This document shows positions 1 through 10,200 of a stretch of 33,057 nt of DNA, one piece after another. Under the pieces are notes generated by a model. That model did no database searches, was not told the DNA's origin, and saw only the letters and a program-made list of their open reading frames with translations. The stretch comes from Pseudomonadota bacterium (GTDB lineage Bacteria > Myxococcota_A > UBA9160 > SZUA-336), in assembly GCA_003247575.1 (NCBI GenBank), contig QJZC01000047.1, positions 1-33,057 of the forward strand, read 5' to 3'. Positions within the stretch are counted from its first letter, which is position 1. Each line of letters starts with the position of its first letter. The translations under genes were made by a program, and so were the position numbers.

Positions 1-208
1 CTACCGCGACGTGCAGAAAGCTGCCCCACCAGAATTGCACGAGAATCCAGATCGAGCAGACCGACGGAATCGCCCACGGGAAGATGAGCTCTCCGATCGT
101 GGGGGCAAAGAGCGCTCCACCCCACATCCTGAAGGTCCACACGAGCCACGCCGGCCCTAGGATTCCGAGGGCGGCGTGGGCGAGCGCTACGTAGCCAAGC
201 ATCGTCAT
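1..208 (-). CDS. Small hydrophobic membrane protein, C-terminus cut off by window edge; candidate immunity partner of the upstream Rhs protein
   Basis: Reading the minus strand from an ATG at 208 gives 69 codons without a stop before the window edge. The product is strongly hydrophobic, with two likely membrane segments: about residues 4-26 (rich in A, L, G, W) and about 43-69 (contains IWILVQFWW). The ATG overlaps the TGA of the large SpvB/Rhs gene in an ATGA junction, so translation is probably coupled to it. A second ATG lies two codons in. No strong Shine-Dalgarno is visible, which fits coupling. The family is not recognised. In polymorphic toxin loci the gene immediately after the toxin is usually the immunity gene, and immunity to membrane-acting toxins is often a small membrane protein. 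That role is inference. It could equally be an unrelated membrane protein in the same operon. Confidence 0.6.
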   Translation of the reverse strand, partial: MTMLGYVALAHAALGILGPAWLVWTFRMWGGALFAPTIGELIFPWAIPSVCSIWILVQFWWGSFLHVAV

Positions 209-3200
209 GGAATCGGTTCTCGCGTCGCCCCAGCTCCGTCCGGTGCAATACTGAATGCAGTCACGCGCTCCTTGGCTACGAACTTGCGGCCGAAGAATGG
301 AACGCCGTCTCTGTCGCCCAGCCTGACTCCCGACACGTCCCCTCCGAAGAAAACATCTGGATACGCTTGGAAGCTTCCCTCGATCTTTGCGTCGAGCTCT
401 CCACCGCCCAGACCTTCGATCACTTCCTGTGCAGAATTGCCCGAAAGCGAGAACTGCCCCTCGAATCCGATCACTTTCTCGCCGGACGGGAATGTGCCGA
501 CCACTCGCTTGACTCCACTCAGGGTCAAGTCGCCGCGTCCGCTCACGACCCGATTCGCGATCCCCTTGCCCCCCACGGGAGCGAGATCCTGGCTCTCCTC
601 TCCCGATAGGATCCCAGAAAACGGTACCGTAATGGAACCCCCAGCCTCGACGGCCGCCCTCGCAGCGTCGAGCAGTCGCTCCAGAATGACCGCACGCAAC
701 TTCGTCGCGGCGTCTGCATCCTTCGGAAGGGGATTGGGTTTGCTTCTCGGATCGTCATCGGCAAGGTTGAAGATGACTCCGTCGGGCCTCATCCTCCGAC
801 TCCACTGGTCGAAGACGCTCGGAAACCCGACATCGATATCGACCTCGCCACCTATTCCGGTGATCTTCTGAGGACGCTGACTGGCCCCTCCGGCTGCGAG
901 CACCGCTCCTACCCTACCGATCAGTCTCCCAGTTCTCCCGGTATTGAATCTCGTCTTGGGTGCCAGGCCAAACTCGAATGCGACGCTGATCGCGTTGCTC
1001 AGAATGGTCAGCACGCAGCCGATTCCGAAGCTCGCAAGACACGCAAGGGATCGAATGAACCCGATCACCTTCGTGATCTTTCCGACTACACCCAGAAGCC
1101 GTTGAAAGAACTTTCCGACGGACTTGAAGAACCTGCTCAACCCAAATCCACTCGGATCGACGAATGCGAGTGGATTGTTGTTGACGTAGGCGTACCGGTT
1201 GAAGCCTTGGGTGTCCGTCGGGAATTGGACGAAGGGGTCCGCGCTCATGAACCGACCCAACGTTGGATCATAGACTCGCCCACCCATGTGGACCAAGCCT
1301 AGGTGGTCGAGCTGTTCGTGCCCCGTGTAGCCCTTGGTGAGAGAGCTGCCGAGCCGCGTCGACGCTGGCGTCCAGTCGGGGTTTCGCCGCTTTCCGAAGG
1401 CATCGTAGCTCAGAGACTCTACGACCGTGCCCGCTTGATCGGTGATAGTGTCGACCGACCCCAGGTGGTCGCGGTGGAGATAGCGCGTCTTCTGCGCTGT
1501 TCCCGCTCCTGCGTCTGTCACCACCGCGATCGTACGGTCCCCTCCTCGCACGTAGTGCCGGCGTTCGGTCGCACCTTCTGCCGTCGATACCTCCTCGAAA
1601 ATTCCCTCCACGAAGTAGGTCGCCGACACTGCCCTGCTTCCCACGACGAAGTCGCGGCGCACCAAGAAGTCTCGATCCTCTCCATAGAGCAGCTCTGACC
1701 AGCGGCTCCCGCCATCGGTGGTCAGGAAGATCGGCTTGTTGAACGCTGCGTAGACGAAAGCAGCAGTCTGAATTCCCGCGGCATCGAAGCGAGCGACCTG
1801 ATTGCCGTTGGGGTCGTATGTGTAGAATTGCGAGACGTCGCCGACTGTTGCGGTCACCGCATGAGGTCCCGCGTTCTGTCCGTAGGCGTAGGTGCCTACG
1901 TCCGATTTGGACCGAATATTCCCGACGCGGTCGTAGGCAAAGACCTGCGCCGGAACGCCCGTCACCTGGGCACGCGTGAGGCGATTGAGGCGATCGTACT
2001 CAAACTGTTCGCTCTTCCCTCTGTTCAGGTCCTCCCGGCGTGTCAGGTTGGCCAGGCGATCCCAGCTATAGCGTAGGTTCTGAACGCTGGATCCCTGGCC
2101 CGAACCGGTCTGCACACGCTCCAGCTGCAAGGTCAGCGGATTGAAGACGTTTCGAGTCACAAGGTTGTTGCCGAATCGCTCCTCCGTGAATCGACCACCT
2201 GCATCGCGCTGCACACCGGTCCAGTATGTCTGCCCCGTGACCAGATTCGCAACCGATAACAGGTATCCAGACGAGTTGTACGACTGAACTACCTGAAACC
2301 CGCTCGGGTAGGTTACTTCCGACACTCGCCCCAGCTCATCGTAGCCATTGATGACGTAGTAGACCCGCCCCTCGACCGTCAGCTCCGTCGCGAGGGGTCG
2401 TCCGAACGCATCGTATGCATAGCGTCGAACGTGCGTCGTATCCCCCTGCTGGCCGATCGCGGCGGCCAGCTTTCCGATCCCGTCGGGGGCGATATCGTAT
2501 ATGAACTCCGTGGTACCTCCGGCCTCGCTCCGAAAGAGCGGCCGGCCCAAGGTATCGTATACGAAGCTCGAGACCTGTCCTTTCGCATCCATCTGCGCGA
2601 TGACCTGCCCGAGGGCGTCGTACGCATACTGCGTGATGCCGAGATCCGGGTCGTCCAACAGCAACTTCCGTCCGAGCCGATCGTAGTCGGTTCGAATGAC
2701 GTTTCCATTCGGATCCCGCACCGACGTGACATTGCCGAACGCATCGTATGTAAATCTCTGCCGGCTTCCCATTGCATCGACCGCCTCGAGGATCTGATCC
2801 TGACTGTTGCGTATCTCTGTCTTGGTCTGACCCAGCGCATTCGTCGTGACGGTCGTCAACCCTGCGTAGGCAACCGTCGTCTCGCTGCCGTCGGGCTCGG
2901 TCTGACGTACGACACGATCTAGGAAGTCGTACTCGATCTCTATCCAACGAGCCGGCTGGTCCGCGAAGTACTCGAGCGATCTGCGAGCCACCCGACCTGC
3001 CGAATCGTACCGGGTATCCTGGAAGATCCAACGACCATCGAAGCCCATCACACCCTTGCGGACCTCTCGATCGAGCACGTCGAGGACGACCACGGTCGTC
3101 GGCTGCCCGGCCTGCGCGGTTCGGACGAAGCGCGATCCCGGAACTCCGCTGCAGAACGCGAGCTGGCCACCGCATCGGCCGAACTGAGTCCCGCTGGACG

Positions 3201-6200
3201 TTCCATCGGGGAACAGACGCGCGATCTCCCGTCCTAGCGAGTCGTAAAAGATCTCCGTCCGAGCTCCGTTGGCATCCGTAACGGAGGTGGGGCTAGCGAA
3301 GCGCTGATCGAAACCCTGAACCACGCTCTGACCAAGCGGATTCGTCGCGCGCGTGGGGAATCGTCCGTTCAGGCTGTAGGACACACGCGACTCACGCGTT
3401 TCGATGTCCACTCCTTCGGTGCGCGTCACGATCACGTTCCCGAAAGGGTCGTATACAAAGCGCTTCGAGAGCTCGAACTCCGTACTCGGCTCGCGGATCT
3501 CTCGCGTTCTCAACCCTCGAGAAGCGTCATACTCGAACAGAGTCGTCCGCTCGATGTTCGGGGTTCCCGGTGCGAACGCATTCACGACCACCTCTTCTGG
3601 AAGACCGATGAGCCAGCTCGAGGGATCATTGCGGTAGCGTGTGGTCGTCTGGCTGCCTACACCATCGCTGGCAAAGGAGCGCACCACCGTCGGGTTGTTG
3701 AATGAGTCGTACTGCTGCTCGGTCGTTCGCGTCACGACGAGGGATCCGTCGGGCTCGAACGCCTCGTCCTTCCGCTCGACGAGGCGGACGCGAAAGATCG
3801 CACTATCTTGCGAGAACTGATACGTAGAGCTGACCCGCATGCGAGTACGGCCGCTCGGGTCGACCATTCGAACGGACTCTTCCATGCCGTTCAGCGGAAA
3901 ATCCTGCCGGTATCGGGTGATCATTCGCGAGCCGCGGCTCTCATCGACCTCGGCCACCTCTCGGAAGCCCAGAACCTCGCCGCGCTCGAGCAGACGGCGC
4001 AGCCCGCTGTAGAAGAACCTGCGCGTAGACACACCGCCAGCGCCATCGCTCGTGCTCACACTCTCGACGACGTACTGCGCGGGTTGGACATCCACGATCG
4101 GGAACTCTGCTCCCGAGCCCTTGGCGTAGAGGGTCGGGTCGGTCAAGGCCCCCCAGCGCAGCTCCGTCTCCCGGCCATCCCCCTCGACGATGAAGCTCAG
4201 CATGTCCGGCAGTCCGCCTCCATCCGCATTTCGAAACGAGGCGTAGCGGTTGTCGCCGAAGCGGAAGTTGATCTCGGCCATGCCATCGCCGTCGGTATCC
4301 ACGAACTGGGCCTGGTTGTTCGCGCGAGATCCCGTAGTGGTGAGAAGATCGATCGGAGCACCGAAGCCGCGTCCAGTGGAGAGCTGCAGAGAGAACACAC
4401 TCCCACGCGTCCGATACATCAGATCGGCGAGTCCGTCTGCGTTGAAGTCAGGGAACTGCACCTGGCCGGCATCTAGGTAGTCGCCTGCGGGGCGTGCAGC
4501 CCACTGCACGGGCGCCAGAAAATTCTCTCCATCGGACAGCGATACCTGAAAGGTATTCGTTCCCTTCGGGCGCTGAATCAGGTCGGACTTCCCATCGCCA
4601 TTCACGTCCGCAAAGTAGATGTCGAGCTGGGCCTGCGCGGCCAGAAGCACGCGCGCGCACTTCCCAGAGCGAAAGGGCTCGAAGCTGCCCTCGCTCCACC
4701 GGATGACGTAGAGACAGGTGCCATCACGATACGCAAGATCAGGCACGCCGTCCCCGTTTACATCCGGAAATTCGACCTCGACCTCGGAAGCCTGAGTTCC
4801 TACGGGTACTTGGTGCACCAGCTGACCCGGCGCGAGCAGGTCGCCACTCGAGTAGTGCAAAAACACCCGGTTGTCCGCTACTCGATTCAGAAAGTCGTCT
4901 CGCCCGTCTCCGTTGAAGTCCGCGAAGATCGAGACGCTCTCTCCGGCCGGAAACGAAGCCAGTGTCCGCTGCGGCCCGAAACGAAGGCCGTCCGAGCGAT
5001 ACCCGAAGAGATTTCCGCTGCGATTCTTCAGAAACGCATCGACCAAGCCGTCGCCGTCCAGATCCCCGAATACCGGCTCCGTCTGAGCAGGCGGGCCGGC
5101 GCTCTGCGACGCAAGCCATACCGTCGCTGGGTTGAAGCGCGTCCCAGCCGACGTCGCAACCTGAAAGCGCCCTTGGGCATCGTAGAAGACGAGGTCTGCC
5201 GTACCATCCCCGTTCACATCGACGTAGGAGTCGAGTCCTTGATCCAGTCCGCCGGGAAAGTCCGCGATCGCAACCTCCTGGTTCGCTCCCAGACCGCGGC
5301 TCGTGTACCCGAGCCCCGTCGGAAGCCCGCACTCCTCGACCTGCCCGCGATCGAAGTCCACCGCGCATTCCTGAATGCGAAACAGGAGCGAGCGGCCAGT
5401 GCTGCTCGAGGGCACGTAGGAAAGAACGTAGCGGCGCACGAGTGACTCGCCGACAAACGTCTGAACCTGCGCGAGACGAATACTGATCGTGGTCAGCCCC
5501 GTCGGACCATACATATCTCGCACGTCGGGTCGGCTCTCGTACACGAAGCGCACCGATGCGTGCGGCGCTACGTTTGCCGCGTCGTTTCCAGAATACTCCA
5601 CGCGGTCGAGCGCTAGCATTGCGCCGCTGCCCTTCGCTCGATACCGGAAGCGCGCGAAGTTGCCCGCACGGTCCGAAAGCCGAGACACACCCCAGACAAC
5701 AGCGCTCCCGTCCGCGCGTTGCACGCGCGCGTCCGTCGTTCGTCCGAACTCGAGAATCCGGCCATCCTTGGTCCGCACCTCGAACCACTCGGGACCGACC
5801 CCGGAGGCCCCCCGACTGAAAATCTGCTGGAAGGTGTCGATCTCCGTGCGGTACTCGGTCCCCCCGCTCACCGACCGCAGGGGAATGAGGCGCGCGCCGT
5901 CGATGCAGAAGCGGTCGTTTCCGTCGAAGTCTACCGGATCCGACACTCCATCCGGCACGAGCGCGGCCTCACAGCGGCTGATCACAGACAAACCTCCAAG
6001 CGCCCATCCAACTCCCAGCAAGCCGTTCTGGCGCCGACTGCTGTAGGCCAGCGTGATCGATGGGGTCAGACCTGCCGTGCCGGGAGGCACCGACACCGGA
6101 AGTGCGAACATTGAGTCACCTTCGCTCGTCACGTTGAACGCCGAGGAGACGGAGCCTGCGATGGCGACAGGGCGAGCTGCGGGATTTGCCTGAGCCCAGG

Positions 6201-6303
6201 TCTCGGATGCGCCCCCGAAGAGTGAGATCACGAGCAGCGAAATCAGAAGAGCCGCACGTACAGTGATGCGAGTCAAAATCACATGGCTCAGAGATGCATG
6301 CAT
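205..6303 (-). CDS. Secreted SpvB/FG-GAP/RHS-repeat protein with unrecognised C-terminal domain (TcB/TcC-like polymorphic toxin candidate)
   Basis: A 2032-residue protein. The ATG at 6303 is chosen because GGAAGG precedes it and it yields a Sec signal peptide (hydrophobic core AALLISLLVISLFGG, probable cleavage after AQA); an in-frame ATG 30 codons upstream would bury that signal. Domains in order: SpvB/TcB-type N-terminus (about 60-330, e.g. YSSRRQNGLLGVGW); seven FG-GAP/VCBS-like calcium-type motifs (about 360-680, D-x-N/D-G-D-G); a TcdB-middle-like segment (about 720-860); many YD/RHS repeats (about 870-1640); the conserved RHS core end (RVYDPTLGRFMSADPF, then NRYAYVNNNPLAFVDPSG, ending near 1718); then about 315 residues of unknown type with a hydrophobic stretch near 1750-1780. 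RHS repeats are known to build a shell enclosing a C-terminal toxin. The Sec signal argues against type VI loading and for surface or extracellular release. The C-terminal activity is not identified. Composition looks somewhat less GC-rich than the nar region by eye. Confidence 0.93.
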   Translation of the reverse strand: MHASLSHVILTRITVRAALLISLLVISLFGGASETWAQANPAARPVAIAGSVSSAFNVTSEGDSMFALPVSVPPGTAGLTPSITLAYSSRRQNGLLGVGWALGGLSVISRCEAALVPDGVSDPVDFDGNDRFCIDGARLIPLRSVSGGTEYRTEIDTFQQIFSRGASGVGPEWFEVRTKDGRILEFGRTTDARVQRADGSAVVWGVSRLSDRAGNFARFRYRAKGSGAMLALDRVEYSGNDAANVAPHASVRFVYESRPDVRDMYGPTGLTTISIRLAQVQTFVGESLVRRYVLSYVPSSSTGRSLLFRIQECAVDFDRGQVEECGLPTGLGYTSRGLGANQEVAIADFPGGLDQGLDSYVDVNGDGTADLVFYDAQGRFQVATSAGTRFNPATVWLASQSAGPPAQTEPVFGDLDGDGLVDAFLKNRSGNLFGYRSDGLRFGPQRTLASFPAGESVSIFADFNGDGRDDFLNRVADNRVFLHYSSGDLLAPGQLVHQVPVGTQASEVEVEFPDVNGDGVPDLAYRDGTCLYVIRWSEGSFEPFRSGKCARVLLAAQAQLDIYFADVNGDGKSDLIQRPKGTNTFQVSLSDGENFLAPVQWAARPAGDYLDAGQVQFPDFNADGLADLMYRTRGSVFSLQLSTGRGFGAPIDLLTTTGSRANNQAQFVDTDGDGMAEINFRFGDNRYASFRNADGGGLPDMLSFIVEGDGRETELRWGALTDPTLYAKGSGAEFPIVDVQPAQYVVESVSTSDGAGGVSTRRFFYSGLRRLLERGEVLGFREVAEVDESRGSRMITRYRQDFPLNGMEESVRMVDPSGRTRMRVSSTYQFSQDSAIFRVRLVERKDEAFEPDGSLVVTRTTEQQYDSFNNPTVVRSFASDGVGSQTTTRYRNDPSSWLIGLPEEVVVNAFAPGTPNIERTTLFEYDASRGLRTREIREPSTEFELSKRFVYDPFGNVIVTRTEGVDIETRESRVSYSLNGRFPTRATNPLGQSVVQGFDQRFASPTSVTDANGARTEIFYDSLGREIARLFPDGTSSGTQFGRCGGQLAFCSGVPGSRFVRTAQAGQPTTVVVLDVLDREVRKGVMGFDGRWIFQDTRYDSAGRVARRSLEYFADQPARWIEIEYDFLDRVVRQTEPDGSETTVAYAGLTTVTTNALGQTKTEIRNSQDQILEAVDAMGSRQRFTYDAFGNVTSVRDPNGNVIRTDYDRLGRKLLLDDPDLGITQYAYDALGQVIAQMDAKGQVSSFVYDTLGRPLFRSEAGGTTEFIYDIAPDGIGKLAAAIGQQGDTTHVRRYAYDAFGRPLATELTVEGRVYYVINGYDELGRVSEVTYPSGFQVVQSYNSSGYLLSVANLVTGQTYWTGVQRDAGGRFTEERFGNNLVTRNVFNPLTLQLERVQTGSGQGSSVQNLRYSWDRLANLTRREDLNRGKSEQFEYDRLNRLTRAQVTGVPAQVFAYDRVGNIRSKSDVGTYAYGQNAGPHAVTATVGDVSQFYTYDPNGNQVARFDAAGIQTAAFVYAAFNKPIFLTTDGGSRWSELLYGEDRDFLVRRDFVVGSRAVSATYFVEGIFEEVSTAEGATERRHYVRGGDRTIAVVTDAGAGTAQKTRYLHRDHLGSVDTITDQAGTVVESLSYDAFGKRRNPDWTPASTRLGSSLTKGYTGHEQLDHLGLVHMGGRVYDPTLGRFMSADPFVQFPTDTQGFNRYAYVNNNPLAFVDPSGFGLSRFFKSVGKFFQRLLGVVGKITKVIGFIRSLACLASFGIGCVLTILSNAISVAFEFGLAPKTRFNTGRTGRLIGRVGAVLAAGGASQRPQKITGIGGEVDIDVGFPSVFDQWSRRMRPDGVIFNLADDDPRSKPNPLPKDADAATKLRAVILERLLDAARAAVEAGGSITVPFSGILSGEESQDLAPVGGKGIANRVVSGRGDLTLSGVKRVVGTFPSGEKVIGFEGQFSLSGNSAQEVIEGLGGGELDAKIEGSFQAYPDVFFGGDVSGVRLGDRDGVPFFGRKFVAKERVTAFSIAPDGAGATREPIP

Positions 6304-6401
6304 GGGACTACCTTCCGTAGACGTAAAACGTCGCCGAGATGGAGAGGAAAGAGAGCGCGCGCGGCCGGCCAGCGGGTCGCGCGGGAGCGGCAACTCGCTA
6401 A

Positions 6402-6953
6402 CTAGCGCGCAGAAGCGCGACTCAAACGGCTTCTCGCCGCCAGCGCCCGTTGCTCGAGCTCTCGTCGCTTCGCGCGCGCGGAGGGACGCACGCCCAAGTC
6501 TCTCGCAGCCTTTCCTGCGAAGCGCGACTCGATGGACTCGCCCGCGAGCTTTTCCAGGTCGCGAAGAGTCTTGGCTCGGAGCACTGGCCCGCTGGCGGGT
6601 TCGGCCTCGGTCGGCGTCTCGAGCGGGTCCATATTCTCGGGCGCTCGAAATGCACCGAACGGATCGACTCGCGCGGGCAGCGCAGGAGGCTCACCGATCC
6701 GAAGCTGTCCCAGCTCCACTGCGCCCCAGCGGCTGGATGAAGCGCCTCGGTAGGACGAAGCTCCTGCCACTGGGCTCAGCTCACCGCCGCCAGATTCAGC
6801 AGAAACGTCCAATGGCTTCGTCGAGGATAGAGCGCTCGAAGCCTCCGGCGTTCTACGCGCCTCGGAGACCCCTATACAGAGGACCAGCTCGACGACCACC
6901 GACCCCATGAGCGCGCCCGCCCAGAACAGCCTTCCCAACTTCGTCTTTCGCAT
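6402..6953 (-). CDS. Hypothetical secreted or membrane-anchored protein upstream of the Rhs gene
   Basis: A 183-residue protein starting at an ATG preceded by AGGA. The N-terminus is basic (MRKTK) followed by one hydrophobic stretch of about 22 residues (roughly 9-30), a signal peptide or single membrane anchor. The remainder is rich in Ala, Ser, Glu, Pro and Arg, low in complexity and probably disordered in the middle, with a basic Ala/Arg-rich tail. It stands 98 bp upstream of the SpvB/Rhs start on the same strand, so co-transcription is likely. The gap between them holds a small palindrome (GACGT-AAA-ACGTC, 6320-6332). No family is recognised and no function is proposed. An opposing plus-strand reading frame of similar length covers the same DNA but lacks a convincing signal or ribosome site. 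Confidence 0.6.
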   Translation of the reverse strand: MRKTKLGRLFWAGALMGSVVVELVLCIGVSEARRTPEASSALSSTKPLDVSAESGGGELSPVAGASSYRGASSSRWGAVELGQLRIGEPPALPARVDPFGAFRAPENMDPLETPTEAEPASGPVLRAKTLRDLEKLAGESIESRFAGKAARDLGVRPSARAKRRELEQRALAARSRLSRASAR

Positions 6954-7253
6954 CGTCCTGTTCGCATCCTATCCGCAGAAGCCGAAGCGGCTTGGTTGAA
7001 GCAGTCGCTCGCCAGGGATGATTCTCTTGGCGTGGGCTACACCGGAAGGCTACAGCACGGTGCGCCGGGATAACGTGAGGCGAGAGTGGGCTATACGTGA
7101 TAACTGATCGCGCTCCTGCGAGATCGAGCTGTCCATGGACGACATCTAGTGTCGCCCCCGTCCCTCCGAGTCCCCCAGCAGCACGCGAGCTAGATTCCTG
7201 TTCGCAAGGTGCGGAAGGTCAATCGGAGGAAGCTCGGGGTCGATCTCATCGCT
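6954..7253. other. Divergent intergenic region
   Basis: 300 bp between the divergent secreted-protein/Rhs unit (minus) and the kinase-ATPase gene (plus); promoters for both should lie here. A perfect hairpin AAGCCG-AAG-CGGCTT lies at 6979-6993, inside the probable leader of the minus-strand gene. TATACG at 7093-7098 could serve as a -10 element for the plus gene, but no matching -35 is obvious. No coding sequence is supported apart from the optional upstream GTG start at 7209 discussed with the kinase gene. Confidence 0.5.
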
Positions 7254-10200
7254 ATGAGTGTCCAACCCTGGCCAGCTGGCTACGAGTCGGTGAAGTGCAT
7301 TCATCGCGGGGGCTGGGGAGACGTCTTCGCGGCCACGAGATCTTCGGATGGGCGTGCCGTCGTGCTCAAGCTCTTCAACCCTGCCGAGGAGAGCGCCGCC
7401 CATGCACGGGCAGAGTTCAACGCGATGCGTGCATGCGCGCATTCCGCGATCCCGGAAGCGATCGCCCTCGACCTGACCTGCGAGCGCCCCTGCCTGGTCA
7501 TCGAACGGGTCTCGGGAATCAATCTCACGTCGCGGATCACCTCGAGTGGACCCTTGGAGATCCAAGCGGCGCTCGAACTCGCCATCCAGTGCGCAGAGGC
7601 CCTTTGCGCCGTGCATCGAGCACGTCTGGTGCACAGAGATGTGACGCCGAACAACGTTCTCGTAGCGACGGAGACGAACGAGACGCACCTGATCGACTTC
7701 GGGATCGCAGCTACCGTGGGCACCACCACGAGCGGCGCGGCGGGCGAGGCCCAGGCCGCGGGCGGCACCGGGACCCTGCTCTTCATCGCCCCGGAGCAGA
7801 CGGGCCGGATGAACCGCGGGTGCGGCTTTCAGAGCGACCTCTATGGTCTCGGTGCCACGCTCTACTTCGCCCTGACCGGGAAGCCCCCCTTCGAGTTCGA
7901 GGATCCTCTCGAGCTGATTCACGCCCACATCGCGCGCCAGCCGGTGCCGCCGAGCACGCTGAACTCCAAGATCCCCGAGCCTCTGTCCTGCCTGATTCTG
8001 AAGCTCCTCGCCAAGGAGCCCGGCGAGCGCTACGCGAGCGCTACGTCGCTCGGTTGCGACCTGGTCGCGATGCACGAACAGTGGATGCGCCACGGTCGGG
8101 TGGACCGAGACTTCGAGCTCGAGGCGACCGAGATACCGGATCGCCCGCGCTACCCGTCAAAGCTCTACGGCCGAGAATGTGAGAGCGAGATCCTCTGGGA
8201 ACAGCTGGTGCAGTCGATCTCCGAGGGGCCGCGCGTCATATTCCTTGAAGGCGCCGTCGGATCGGGCAAGTCGTCCCTCGTCGACGCTCTGCGCTCCCGC
8301 TTGGGCGAGGTCGGAGCCTACCTGCTGCACGGTCACTTCGATGCGTCCCGAGAGCGCGCCTATGCCGGCTTCGTCACCTGCCTGGAGTCGTTTGCCGAGC
8401 AGGTTCTCGTCGAGAACGACGCGCGCCTCGCCCAGTGGCGCCGAGGGTTGCTGGCAAAGCTCGGAAACCTGGGCGCGGCACTCACGGACTGGGTCCCCGA
8501 CCTCGGCGCCGTGCTGGGTGACGTCGCGGCCCTGCCCGCGCTCGGCCCACGCGAGACACGGGCTCGTGTACTGCTGGCGCTGCAGCGATTCCTGAGCGCA
8601 GCGAGTACGTCGGACCACCCGATCGTGCTCTTCCTCGACGATTTCCAGGACAGCGATCCCGCCAGCCGCGCCCTCTTCGAAGACCTGTTCACGAGCGAGC
8701 TCGCCGGAGCACTCCTCGTGATCATCGCCTGCCGCGACCAAGAGCAAGCAAGCCGGAAGATGCTCGAGAGTACGCGCGCACGTCTGCGCGAGCTCGGTGT
8801 CACAATCGAGAAGGTCGAGCTCCAATCGCTACGATCCCAAGCCCTGCTCGAGTTCTTGGAGGGCACGTTCGGCAAGCCGCCTGACGTGATCGCACCGCTG
8901 GCGGAGCACATCGAGCGCAAGACGGGTGGCAATCCGCTCTGGGTCCGACAGCTCATCGACCACTTGCACGCACAAGGCTGGATCGGCTTCGAGATCGGTT
9001 CGGGCTGGGGCTGGCAGCTGGAAATCATCGCGGGTGCGCGCGTACCCGATGGGGCGACGGGTCTCCTGGTGGCCAAGCTCGAGGGCCTCCCCACCGAGCT
9101 GCGCGAGACCCTGCACTGGGCCAGCTGTGCGAGCCAAGGCTTTGGACCGGATCTGCTGGCTCGGCTCGGAGAAACGTCGCCGGAACGCATCGCGCAGAGC
9201 CTACTGGAGCTGGAGCGGCTGGGGCTGGTAGTTCCAGCCTCAGTCGGGTTCCGCTTCGCTCACGACCGAATTCGGGAGGTGGCTAGCGAGGGTCTTGCGC
9301 CCGAGAAACGAGCGACCCTACACACGCGGGTGGCCCTTTGGCTGCTGGAGGAGCTCCCTGAATCGGAGCACACCGCCCATCGTTTGGAGATCGCAGATCA
9401 CTTGGTGCTCGCCGAGGGCGCCTTGCCTCCCGATCTACACGCTGCGCGCATCGAGTGGTGCCTCGCAGCGGGACGTGAGGTCCTCCAGGGTGGCGCGGCG
9501 ACGGGTGCGCGACGCTACCTCGACGTCGCTCGCAGGGACTTCGCGGAACCGGACTGGGTAGACCGCCATGCTGTCGGAATGGCGCTCTGGCTGTCGAGCG
9601 CCGATAGCGTGCTCTTGGCTGGAGATCCGCAGGGCGCGCTCGCATTGCTCGACGAGGTACAGCCCCGCATCCGCACCGAGATCGAACGGGCACAGCTCGC
9701 CACTCAACGGCTGAACGCCATGAGTCTGATCAAGCCCGCGGAAGAGTGCGTGGCCCATGCACTGCAAGTGCTACGTCGGTGGGGCGTGCGCTGGCCGATG
9801 CATCCCTCATGGCTGCGCACCTGGTTCGCTTTGCGGTGCAGCTACGGGCGCATCTTGCGACGAGCCCAACAGGGAGTCGACGCTCCAGAAGGTAGTCTGT
9901 CTCCGGAGAGGCTTGCAGCCCTGATGGTCTTCGGCGCTCTAGGTGGGGTGCTGGCTCGCACGGATATTCGGCTGGTGGCGATCGCAACGGCCTTCGCTCT
10001 GGAGAAGCCCATGCCCAAGTCCCTTGCGATGCGCGAAGCCTACTCGGCAGGGCACTATGGCGCGTGGTTACAGGTTGTCCTGGGAGATACCAAACGCTCG
10101 GCTGCGGTCGCCGCTGCCGCCCAGGTCTGGATCCAAGAGACCGGCGACACTGTCTACGCACCAAGGCTCGACGCGAATCTTCGCTTCACGCTGCACGTGA

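Noticed and set aside
868..5230. Repeated motifs across the Rhs gene as a possible DNA repeat array
   Set aside because: They are diverged coding YD and FG-GAP protein repeats, with no regular spacers as in CRISPR.
6263..6910. 215-codon plus-strand frame opposite the small secreted protein
   Set aside because: No signal, no ribosome site and Arg/Ser/Pro-rich composition; it would also overlap the Rhs start region.
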